Shown here piece by piece: positions 49,262 through 60,340 of a stretch of 64,000 bases of DNA. The position numbers were made by a program, and so were the translations under genes. Source of the DNA: Gymnorhina tibicen (taxonomy: Eukaryota; Chordata; Aves; Passeriformes; Artamidae); contig VXAZ01000587.1 of NCBI GenBank assembly GCA_013399875.1, positions 1,596,617-1,660,616 on the forward strand, given 5' to 3'. Within the stretch, counting starts at the first letter, position 1, and each line of letters opens with the position of its first letter. The notes beneath the pieces are model-generated. The model searched no databases. It saw only the letters and a program-made list of their open reading frames with translations, and was not told the DNA's origin.

Positions 49262-51706
49262 GCATGAGGGATAACTTTAATAAAGCAAACAGATAGCAAA
49301 ATATAGACAGATTAGGTTATCAGAGCATTTTCAGAACATTGACCTGAGAAGTAAGTTTCCATAAAGAATAAAAGCTGGTTCAAGAGGAGCAGGCAGCTGA
49401 GTGGGCTCAGCCAGCTTTGGGCACAGGGGCTGTGGTGCTGTGCTGCAGCAAGGGATGTATTTGGCTCCCAGACTGCTGATGGCTCCCTGTTCTTGTTTTA
49501 TACAGCCTGCCACTGGGCTCCCAGCAGCACTGGCTGCTACTTACACTTCCCCTCTATATGGATTAAACTGATGGATGCTTCCGAGATCTGCCTCCAAGTA
49601 TTTCAGCTAAAAAGAGATGCTGAAGAGCCATAAGGTTTGGTATCTCTTGTGTATTTGGCTGTTAACTATGTTCACTGGACAAATGACTTCTATTTCTCTT
49701 AGAGCAAAACAAATACGTTAGCAGGAAAAGCAAGTCCAAAGGGTGGAGGGGGTGGATAGGACAAATTTTGGGCCTTTAGCAGAAACAAAAGAAAACAGTA
49801 GTAACAGGAGCATTGTACTTACCTATTTATATACCATATTTTGAGACTTTCATTATAGAAACATTGAAACCGAGAATTTGAGGGAATGATTTCATTTGTG
49901 TGAGATGAATGATTACATTGTACAAGGCATAAAACCTCAATGATGCCAGATTTGCTTCAGGGGAAGGAGTCAGTTGGATTTAATGCTGCCTCTTGCAACT
50001 TTTTGACAAATAAACTGTGGCAAAGGTCCCAGGATTTATCAGAAAGGCTACATCCTAAAAGCCTCTGCTTTGCGACGAAAAATCTGGACTTTTCCTTCAG
50101 GACCTTTCTGGGGCTGCCCGAGCTGTGGATCAGGAGAGGAGCAGTGGGAAGGCAGATTCGCTGCCCTCACGGTGACTGATAGAGCCCTGCAGAGAACAGG
50201 ATGGAACAGCTGATGCAGGAAGCTGTGGGGGGAAGCCACTGGCATGTTCTTGTGGTTCCAGCACTCGTGGCATGTTCTCATGGTTCCAGCAAGCCAAAAG
50301 AAGGTCCTTTTGCTTAAGTGCATTTGATTGACTCTTATGAGTGAGAAATTATCACTTAGACAACACTGACACAATTAAATTCATCTTCCCAGGTTTCTGG
50401 ATGCTGCCTGTGCCTTTGTGGGTTCTTATTTAGCAAGGACTCCAGAGGCTCCCACGACAGCCAGTCAACACCTGGCAGAAGAGTTTGATGGTGTTTTTTG
50501 ACCCTTGTAAAGCTCTTAGAAAGCTACAGATGGGAAGCAATATATGAGTCAAAACCCAGGTATTTCCCTGAATCAAAATAACACTTAATAATAGCAGCTT
50601 CACTCAAGCCTTTTTGAGGAATTGAAGCACAGGTTCAAAACTGAAATTCCTTAGGCCAATATAAAATGATTCTTCTTCCCTTAAGCTAGGAGATGTGTTT
50701 TTTATCCTTTAAAGAGGCCATAGCTGCACATATTGATAAAGTGTTCCTTCTCCAGCCCAAGGAAGATTTTAAACTTTCAAGGGATTACAGGATTTTATAT
50801 TGTTAGTGGATAAACCTAATCTTCCCCTACCCATGTTCTGGAATCCCTAATAATGAAAAAAGAAACCAAGGATTAAAAGCTAGTGGTATTACAGCTGTCA
50901 ACACATCAGCCTTAATTTTTCAAAAGCTTTCACATAGGTACATTGATGTGTCTGGAGTCTTTTGCTGAAAGTACTTGATCAGTTTCACAGTGATAAGATA
51001 ACCAAAAGTTACTTTATTTTTATAAGCATAGCACACCCTTACACATACGCTGGATTCACTTTAAATTCTTCCTTCTCCCCTGAGTCATATGTATTTGGAA
51101 ATATATGATCACCTAGGATGGAAAGGCATTCAAAGGCATCCTGGTAAAACTTCTCTTGCAATACTGACCACTCCTAGGTGTGTCATAGCGTTCTGGCAGC
51201 TTGTGAAGAGGGGAAGATGAAAAACTGCAAGCAAATGATTACTCTTTTCCTCGTAATGTTGAAGTGGTAAAACAGATCCCCAAATTAGCAAATCCCAGTG
51301 TTTCATTTCTTGTGCTTCAGAGCTCCTCCTTCTGCAGCGAGGTAGAGCAGCTGTGAGCACCTGGGACTCTCCCAAACCAATATCAACACTTACACTGGAT
51401 GTTATGACGTGACTGTGGCCAAAAAACCCCAGCAGGGTGAAAGCTGATGTCTTTCTTGTTCTTTTCAGCCTCCTGGGCATTGTGACCATGACAGAAGAAA
51501 ATCTTTAAAGAGAGGGAGGCCAGGATACATTTTTTAACGGCTTGTATTAATTTTAAAATTTCTCTTTTATTTCAAGATTCAAGTTCACATCAAGGAAAAC
51601 TTAAAGAGATGAGAGTTGTTAAAATGTTGGGATCCCACAGTTCTTAGATTTTTCAGGGAGCTATAATTCAGCAATATAAGTTACCTACACTAGTCCGGAT
51701 TTCTGA
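49262..51706. other. Non-coding DNA
   Basis: Contains a short direct repeat at about 50241-50292 (ggcatgttct and tggttccagca twice, 28 bases apart). A strong minus-strand donor (aaatag, then gtaagt) near 49821 has no adequate acceptor. A 119-codon minus-strand open frame at 51130-51489 contains a gtaagt but no coherent exon structure. Nothing is called. Confidence 0.45.
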
Positions 51707-52282
51707 CACCTGGGGAACCTGAACATATGTAAATCTGTGGGACCTGAAATGCATCCCAGAGCTCTGAGGGAATGGGCTGATGTAGCTGCCAAGCCACTCT
51801 CCATATCTGAAAAGTCACAGCTGTCAGATGAAGTCCCTGATGACTGGAAAAAGGGAAGCATTGCACCTATTTTTAAAAAGGGTAGAAAGGAGGACTCTGG
51901 GACCCTCTGACCTGTCAGCCTGACCTCTGTGCCCAGGACCATCATGAAACAGATGCTCTAGGAAGCTGTGCTAAGGTACAAGGAGGACAGGGAGGTGATT
52001 TGGGACTGCCAGCACAGCTTCACCAAAGGCAAGTCCTGCCTGACCGACCCAGTGGCCGCCTGTGATGGAGTGACTGCATTGGGGGACAAGGGAAGAGTTA
52101 GAGGTGCTTTTTCTCTGCAAGTGATGTGGATTGGATTTGACCCCTTCCCAGGAAACATTCAGAGTCAGGTTGGATGGGGCTCTGAGTGGCCTGGTCTAGT
52201 TGAAAACACCCCTGCCTATAGCAGAGGCATTGGACAAGTCGGCCTTTGAAGGTCCCTTCCAACCCAAGCTGTTCTATGATTG
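51707..52282 (+). mobile_element. CR1 LINE: reverse-transcriptase remnant fused to the 3' end
   Basis: From 51707 one plus-strand frame reads [13 protein letters not shown], then [42 protein letters not shown] and [10 protein letters not shown]. This is the order found in the CR1 ORF2 reverse transcriptase. It carries stop codons after KEDSGTL and after KQML, so it is inactive. Near 52115-52130 the coding match ends and the text changes to the CR1 3' tail (caggttggatggggctctga, then gaaggtcccttccaaccc), closing with gttctatgattg. The middle of ORF2, including the catalytic core downstream of the preserved motifs, is missing, so the copy has an internal deletion as well as a 5' truncation. Confidence 0.94.
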
Positions 52283-52833
52283 TACACTATCTCCCTAAAA
52301 TGGGTGCGGTGCCCCAGACACAAACTGTGGGCAGCCCATGCTGTACCCACAGCGGCAGAAATCTGCAGAAATGCCTCTTCCTTTAGGATGTGGCTGAGCA
52401 TTAAACCATAACCTCCTTAGCAGCCATTAAGGTCAGGGGTGGTTTAGAAAAGCCTGTTCTGAAAGCCCAGCAAGCTCGCTCGTTCATCTCAGCCGGTACC
52501 AAACCCGGCTGCACGTGGAACCGTTCAGTGTACGAGGGAAAGGAGAGAGGAGTCCAGAAAACTGCAGTGAGGAGTGCACAGGGAACCATGCCTGTGTAGG
52601 TTCCATTAGCTCCAAAATATTTGCAGAATACATTAGTAGCTAATTCAGCTCCTCAAGGGAAAAAGCTTAAAAATTACATAGAATCACTGACCCCACCGGA
52701 GGCACAACATCAAGGCACACGGGGGAAGCTGAGAAAACGCCAAACCTCTTCTCAGTGACCCTATGCAATGAATAACCATGAACCTCCAGTGCAGAGCAGG
52801 AAAAATTTCCCCTTTTCCTTTACCAACCTCTAG
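52283..52833. other. Non-coding DNA
   Basis: Somewhat GC-richer near 52400-52590. The string catagaatcactgacccc near 52678 recalls a CR1 end but is too short to call. The last 30 bases form the pyrimidine-rich acceptor of the candidate exon at 52834. Confidence 0.45.
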
Positions 52834-53095
52834 GAAAAAAAAAACTAGGCAGCAGCTTAAACTGAGTATTGAAGTTTCTTCTCACACAGTCAGGTTATTC
52901 TTGGATAAATCAGAGGAAAGTGCTCAAATAGAGCTGTGTTGGGAGGGAAAAAAAAGAAAAGAGACTTTGGAAAAATCTTCACATCTCTCTTTTACATTGA
53001 TCCAAGAAGCTAACAGGCAATTAACTGCTGCAGTGGTACACTGCCACCTAGAAGAAGCACTTCAAGAGATCACAGACATCCCATCTGATTATTAA
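52834..53095 (+). CDS. Possible last coding exon, plus strand, unidentified
   Basis: The tract cccttttcctttaccaacctctag is a good acceptor. It is followed by one base, 86 open codons and a TAA at 53093. The peptide begins KKKTRQQLKLSIEV, contains TVRLFLDKSEESAQIE and HLSFTLIQEANRQL, and ends EITDIPSDY. Its charge pattern and predicted strand-then-helix layout are protein-like, and few AT-rich stretches stay open this long by chance. An aataaa lies 220 bases after the stop. The one-base start fits the end of the candidate at 43346-43389. An unrelated A-rich open frame is the main alternative. I do not recognise the family. Confidence 0.3.
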
Positions 53096-53314
53096 AGAGC
53101 AAAGATGCCATCACACTGGCCAGATCTTTGCAGTCTGACCTTTGAATATTAAGTTGTCGCTGATACACACACCTACCAGACAAATGCTTAGCCCAGTGAG
53201 AGACTTTATAATTGAGAAAAAGATACAGACTGATGCCAAAAATGTAGAATGCCTTTCCTATTAAAAAGTTAACCTACATTGATTTACTGCATGTGCGTAT
53301 CTTGCTATTGTGAT

Positions 53315-53320
53315 AATAAA
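53315..53320 (+). promoter_or_regulatory. Possible polyadenylation signal
   Basis: The canonical hexamer aataaa lies 220 bases downstream of the stop codon of the possible last exon. The hexamer is common in AT-rich DNA, and no clear GU-rich element follows, so the link is positional only. Confidence 0.15.
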
Positions 53321-56300
53321 TGGACAAAAGAGCCTTTGAGGATGGCCAAAGAAAACAAACTTCCTATGGAGGTTCCTGCCTGTGAAAGCCCTTTCAGAAA
53401 TAAAAAAGTGCAATTAAAAAGCCAAGACGGATCAAAGAACTCCACAGTAAAATATCATCTTATGGACAGAATTATTGCCCATTTGCTGCTCACAAAGGCA
53501 AGCCAGCATGCCTTTGTTACTGGGTTTTTCCCCCTGATATCACTGCTCTTAACTCTATCTAAACGAAGCATCCCATGGAATGATCCGTCTGTCTCAGCCA
53601 GGGGAGGAGCCATGCAGCCAGGGGACTCCAGCGCCTCACATTTGCTGTTCCATGGAGCACACAAGGAGCACAATAGTGGTTCTTTCCCATAGAAGCAGCA
53701 AGAAAAAAAGAAGAAAAAACCTAACTACATAATGTCCCCCAAAATGCCCTGATCATCTGATGCATCCTAACATGAAAGGTTTAAATAGAGATTACTGAGA
53801 TGGGAAGTTTTGATTTTCACCGCTTAAGATTTTTTTTAACCAAAATCAGGACTTCCTGAGAACACACAGATCCTTAACCGGAATTCAAATACAGGCACAA
53901 TGATTCTGTGTTTCTCCTGCACAGAAACAGCAAATCACTGAAAGGTCTGAACTGCCCACGCTGCAATCTAAAGCAGTTTCCTATAGGATGTAGTGGCCAT
54001 ACCTTAGGAGCTCCATCTCACTCTGCCTCGAATGCCTCCCTGTACAATTCAACAACTTAGTATTTGCATTGACTTTAATCCATTTTGCCCATTTTATTAA
54101 TGAATGATTTCTCCCTGTGAAAAACCAGAAAGCTTTTGTCTAATGTTTGCAGTTGGCCACTTAATTAAAGATTAAATAAACTTTAACAAATACCCTCAAA
54201 TCATCCAAAACAATGGAGAAAAATTTTTAGAGTATTTTTCATCAAACCAAAGAAAGCGGAATGTTTTCATTTCTTATTCACCATCGCTTTCTACTGCTGG
54301 AGCATTCAGTCTCTGCTTATCTCTATGAAATCTCTGCAAGACCACAATAAACTCTGTGCACAGACTAGATAATGCAAAAAATCTCCCTATGAATATTCCC
54401 AGCAGCACAGCAAACACATTAGTGTCACTCACACATCGAAGGAACTCCATTACAGAGTGCTGCCTAATCTGGGAATTAAGCCACAAACTGGTCTTTCATC
54501 ATACAATAATAAATTCAAAGGAACTCTGAGATGAAATGTTTTATCAAAACCAACGATGATGATGCTGAACAGTGCAATGAACCCCTGGCCAGTAATTCCA
54601 GGGCTGGAATAAGGGACACTTACATGCTTTCTGAACAATGCAGGCTGTCTTAGAGAAACGGATGAGCTGCTCTGACCAAAACACTTCTTGTCACCACACC
54701 CTGCATGAAACTGTAACAGCAGAGAGCTCCAGGGGGCTGGGGAGGTTGCACTGCACGGGTGGCCCAAGGCAGGATCAATCATACTTCTGTCATTTCTAAA
54801 ACACCTTCCCATCCCTGTCCTAGAGAACTCCAACAATGAAACTTCTAAACTCCCCAAGGAGTGCATGATCTTTGCTTTTGAAAGCATTCCCTGAAGAATC
54901 TTGCTCTGGTTTAAGTCTATTGATTGTTATGGTCACCAAAAACTCCTACGTAAACGTTTTCATTTTGCACTAATCCTTATGTGCATAAATATTATCATAT
55001 CCTCCTCAGATGGCTTTTCAGCTTTTTAGAAGTTTTTTGTCTCCAAGCTGGAGAACAGCAGAAGGTTTATAGTGTGCAGGATAGCTATAGTCTCTTCTTT
55101 CATGGCTCGTGAAATGTGTGGTTCAGAGATGCTCTTTTCATTCCAAAATTGGGTTTGATCTTTTTGCAAAAGTACAAGACCTCTGATTCTTGAAAATTTA
55201 CAAACCACCACAATCCCATCACTTTTTTCTAAAATCAACAAAAAACCCCAACCCAAACCAACAAGTCCACCAAAATCAGCAGCTTCTCCTCTTATATTTG
55301 TGTTGATTACTTCTGTGTAAATGGGATAACACAGCACTGTTTATCCCCGTTAAATTTCATCCTATCTTTTCAGACCAGCCTTTATTCAACTAAGACAATT
55401 TTGAATTTTAATTTTGTCCTGCAAATTGTTGGCTATTCCTCCCATACTGATGTTGCTTTCCAGAAAATCTCATAATCTTAGTTCTTGCTTCATCACTCGG
55501 GTCTTTCATTACACCATTATTCATTATGTTTACTGCATAAAACCAAATCAAGGCAGCATGAGATGGGATTTTGATCAATACCTCCTTAATTTTGACCATG
55601 AACTATGCTGTGGTTATCCAAACAGTTTTTCAACAGTTTTTTTACTTCAGATACTTATATAACAGGAATAGAACATTGCTTATGGGCTCCTTTCCCTGCC
55701 TGCCCCTTTTATTTTCATGAGAGGTTTTACATTTCTTCTTTTCCAGTCTTCTGGTTCTGAACTCCTGCTCTGTAACCCTTCAAAGTCAAGTAATGGCCTG
55801 AGTCTGCAGCAGCATTCCTGTTCTCGACTAGATCTCAACCTTTCTAGCTACATGAAAGGAACAGAAAAGGCATTTAAGTGTTGACAGGAGACTGAAAACG
55901 AGCAGCAGCATTCACCAGTTCTGTAAACACACCAGAGCACCAGCAGGGCTCCTGCATTTATAGAAGGGTTTCTGGATCCCTGGGATGCTGAGTTCCAGGG
56001 GGAACAGGGCACTGCAGAGCGATGTGGGAGGTGTTGAGGAGTGGAGGCAGAGAGAGAGACTACAAGTTGTTGTTTTTGAGAGGACATTTCTTCCTTTTTC
56101 CTCCCTCCTTCTGATCGCTTTGCCTTTGGAAGGATGCATAATAAAAAACTCCAGACGTTTCATCAAGGAGTTTTTCTGTCCCTCTGCCCTTTTGCCACAG
56201 AAATCTCCATTGAAAATGACAGCATGATCCATGTTCAGTGAGCAACAGCAGCACCAATTCAACAAAAAATATAAGCAGAGTGGTAATTAGGGTGAATTTT

Positions 56301-57544
56301 GCCATGTATTCTCTCTTTCTCTGTGCAAGTTCCCAGCAGCCATCGAGAATTCTGGGTTGTTAAAGCTGACTAGCAAACTTCTGTCAAAGAAAAGGCATCT
56401 CTTTAATAAATGTTGTTAAGTTTGGATTGGGTTTTTTTTATTTTCCTCTCAAAAGGGCTAACCTTTTGGGGTTCTGAAGAGGTACTGGAGGTTGTTTACC
56501 AAGAAACTGAAGGGTGCTTTCATTTTTATGTCCAAATATTTCATGTGACCTCTGTACCCCTTTCACACTCTTTATTCTATTAAACTCCCTATTAGAGCAA
56601 CTCAGCCTCAAACAAGCTGAGTATAGTTCTATCTATAATAAAAACCTTGAGATTAGAGAAGTGAAGCATGAGGATAACTGCATCAGTAGCTCACAAACTC
56701 CTACCTGAAGACAAGAACCATATCATTTATCTGTTACATTCTTGACAGAAAAACAAATGAAAACCAAACACGATGCCTGCCCAGACTCCCCACCACTGCT
56801 CTGGGCTTTGGGCACGTTGTAGCAGAGAATTAACCCACCAAACAGTAGAGAAATTGGGCCACAGAGTGCTCGGAAATTTAAACTGCAGAGAGAACAATAA
56901 TCCATGGGCATGTTGAAAGGATGAAGTCTGAATGAGAACACTGCATTATTTATAAGCTAATTATGAACATACATATTTTTTATCACTGCACTGTGACCTG
57001 GGGCTCAAGTGCTGAGGAGCCTTGAAAAGACATGATGGCTCAGAATGGAATTAACTTTAAAAAGAGCATTTTCACAGCTTCAGGTCTTTTTAGGAGCATC
57101 AGCGAGTTTAAGAAAAGAACATGAACAGAGCAAAGTCACTAGAGGAACTTTTCTTCCCAATAAAACAAAGGTTTAGAAAAGATGCTGCACCCTCAGACAT
57201 TAATCCAACCTGACAATAGCAATAAGTAACAATCACAAGATAATCAGTGCTCAGCCTCTGAAACATAAAGGATATCCATCTTTCTCTAGCACACAAACTG
57301 CAGCAGACAGGTGGGCTATCCGGATCTCTAGATTTTGACTCTTTGCCTCTTACTGACAACTCGTCAAATCTTTTGATGAAGGTTTTGTGCCACAGCACAG
57401 TTGTGCCCCTTCTTCTGGCACACAGGGACGGCCTACCCTCATTTTCAGAGTGAGGCAGTCTCAGACACACACTTCAAGCCATCACATCTCATCTGAGAGC
57501 AAGAAACTGCCTCACATAAGTAACCTTTTTCTCTTTTTCATTCT
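53321..57544. other. Non-coding DNA
   Basis: AT-rich DNA with open frames of up to 145 codons on either strand, none with consistent splice sites or composition. A donor-like cttcag/gtagga near 56705 on the minus strand is also a possible acceptor, with no partner. No interspersed repeat is recognised. Confidence 0.5.
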
Positions 57545-57758
57545 CACAGAATCATTTAGGTTGGAAAAGACCTCTGAGATCATCGAGTCCAACCTCTGAC
57601 TGATCACCACCACTTTGTCAACTGGACCAGAGCACTGAGCGCCACATCCAGTCTCTTCTTGAACACCTCCAGAGACTGGGACTCCACCACGTCCCTGGTG
57701 GGTCCACTCCCGTGTTTAACAACCCTTTCCATGAAGAAATGCCTCCTCATGTCCAGTG
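57545..57758 (-). mobile_element. CR1 LINE 3' end, antisense copy
   Basis: The plus strand shows the classic reversed CR1 start: cacagaatcatttaggttgg, then aaaagacctctgagatcatc, gagtccaacctctgac, and on through ccagagactgggactccacc and gaagaaatgcctcctcat. The element therefore runs on the minus strand with its 3' end at 57545. The match fades at about 57758, so this is a 5'-truncated copy of about 210 bases. Divergence is modest, so it may be younger than the copies at 38-40 kb. Confidence 0.95.
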
Positions 57759-60270
57759 CATGCTGCTGTTAGTGATGATGCCCTGCTGAGGTATTCAGCA
57801 AGATGAAAAGATGTCTCTGTTCAGAGAATGTGAGAATTTGTTGTCTACAGAAGCACAGAAAAAACTCAGTAATGTCTATACCACGTTCTAGAGACCTGTT
57901 CTGCAACCTGCAGCACCGACAGACAAAGCCACAAACACCAGAGCTAGGACACATTGTTTGGGTAATACCACAATATAGCCTTGGCACTCTTCAGATTCTT
58001 CTACTGTACTTCCAAAAGTACACAAATCCTCTGCTCTTGAAATTTTGTGTAGTTTCCTAAGGAAACTGTCTGGGAAACATCTGGTTTGTCAAAGGACCTT
58101 GAAAAAAAACGAAAATCCCACATATTTGCTGTCGTATCTTGCAGTTTCTCAGTCAGCTGCTAAAAGCCAAACTCTGCAACCCTTCACAGGAGGAACTAGA
58201 GAACTCAGGCAAGTATTCCAACCCCCACACCTGCCTATCCCTGACCACATACCTTCTCCCTCACTGTAATCCTGAAGGCCATCAGTGGGATGAACACAGC
58301 CCCAGTATCGTTGCATGTTCTTTGCATATGCAGCAGCCATGGGTCACTCCTGTCCCGCCAATTTGCCAGAAAAACCTACGGAACTCGTGGTTATTGGCCA
58401 GCTACCAATTACAAAATTAAAAACCTGTGTGCCAAATGGGCACAGCTGCATCAGCCACCACTGAGCTGTATGCAGACCTGCCAAATAACAGCCACCTCAC
58501 TTAGGCTGAGCTGGGATGCATCAGAGCCAATGTCAAAAGCATAGTTAAGAAGTCATTTTTTTCCCACGGAATGAGTTCCTCTTCAATTACCACTGAAAAA
58601 CAAATCCTACAGAACATGGGACACAGCGTAAACCACAGCTTACAGCCAAGCACTCCAACAACTGCTCCCTGCTGTAGTCACACCTCAGGCAAAGCTGCTC
58701 ACAGAAAAGACAAGATGCCCTCAGAGCAAGAAAGTATCTTAGACATGCATTTCTTGGTATCAATAAATTAAACAATATACGCACCCTGTAGGTGCTTTCA
58801 AGCACGAGAGTATGGATAAAACTGCAGGAAAAAATAAAGACTTTATTTTCACCTATACCTATTTTTCCTTAAGTTTTACATAAGGACTGATTTCTTTCCC
58901 CCATTCTTTTCAGGAAACAAAAATTTTGAGTTTTTACATTCAAGCTGCAGAAACCAGAGACAAAAAGGCACCTTTTTGTGTGGGATGTTTTCTTCTAAAA
59001 AAAAGGATTGACATTTCTGATGGAAATAAACCCTGAATAGATCTGACTAGGCTATGCAAGAATCAGGGAAGTTATGTCTGAAAGTGTCCATCACTGGATT
59101 ATAACAACTGCATGATTCCTATCAGATTTGTTGGAATTTCTTTACAGGAAAATATTAATTTGCTGGGGTTTTTTAAAGTCAAGAGTAATTAGATTACAGT
59201 ATCTGTTTCAGCAGGACCAGCCTGCAGTGCAAATTTTTCTCAGAATCTGTGAGTTCTCTTTTATTTCCATTACCACAACAGATCTCTTTTCTGAGCAATG
59301 CCCAGAACTGCTTCTTGCAATGGCAGTAAGTCATCAAAATCTTTGTTTGGCCTGTGGACCAACAAGATGAATTACAGCTCTAATTCAAAACACCCTTGCT
59401 TCCTTAACCACAAGCAGATAAGAATAGGCAAAAAGTCATAGGAATTCTGTCTGGAATTCTACTGTTGACTTTTATCTCATTTCGTGTCAGTCATTTACAG
59501 AAACTTTTTTCTTCAAACACGACCTATTTTTCCCTCTTTGACTGTAGAATTTTCAGAAAGACCTTTCATCATCTAATCCACTTTTTAACACCAATAGTTG
59601 CAATTAGCTTTCTTAAAATGTCTGCTGGGGCCGTCTTTCTTCTTTACATGAAATGTGCCCTCTTAAGAAGCAGCCCTGCATTCCTCCAAGGGGAAGGCAG
59701 CAGACCTTGTCTCAGGAGAAGGGGACAGAGTTTTCAGCCACCACCACTGCCACCCTTTCCAGAAAGAGCCCAGCCAAGTCAGGCAGCGATGCTGTGCTTT
59801 ATTTCCCCATCTGTGCTGCCTTCTTACAGACCCCAGGATAGATTCACTAAAGGCTATGAAGTGAGTCTAATTGCAGAAAGCACCACAGAAAAAGCCTGAG
59901 TTTCTCCTCAGTCTGTAAGGTGTGTAGAGTACTACTGCATGGGCTATGCTCTTGTGCCCCCCTCTGCCCAGGCAGGGCACTCTAGTTCCCAAAAGAGATT
60001 TGTGACATTATCTCAAATCCAAAAGAAATTAATATTTTAGTATGTCTCTGTGTTTGTTTTAATTAAACTAATGAAATCTAAAATGTGTTAAGATTTGCAG
60101 TAAGAATAAGGACAGAATAACAACCCTCTTGCACAGGAGTTCCTCCAGATTTTACTATTGTTTAATGGAAAGAGCAGCAACTCCATCTATAGGGGAAACC
60201 CATCCCGACAAGGAGGCACCAACTAAGCATCATCCTCCATCTTTGTATCTTAATCCGAGGGTGTTGTTTG
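57759..60270. other. Non-coding DNA
   Basis: AT-rich. A 144-codon plus-strand open frame at about 59465-59899 has no exon structure or coherent composition. No repeat is recognised. Confidence 0.5.
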
Positions 60271-60340
60271 GCACCATTGATTTCTAAGCAGAAATCCCCA
60301 CCAAGCTCAATGGGGATTTCTGTTCCAAAATCAATGGCAC
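60271..60340. other. Near-palindrome folding to a miRNA-precursor-sized hairpin
   Basis: Bases 60289-60300 (cagaaatcccca) pair perfectly with 60311-60322 around a ten-base loop (60301-60310). After one A-T and one G-T pair and a three-by-three internal loop, 60274-60283 pair perfectly with 60328-60337. The stem therefore has about 24 pairs in some 64 bases, similar in size to an animal pre-miRNA. The same shape could be a cruciform-forming palindrome or the remnant of a short inverted-repeat element. The strand is undetermined because either transcript would fold. No known miRNA seed is recognised. Confidence 0.5.

Noticed and set aside
51690..51750. Exon-like minus-strand segment with an acceptor and a gtaact donor, protein-like peptide
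   Set aside because: It is the antisense of the CR1 reverse-transcriptase remnant, which explains its openness.
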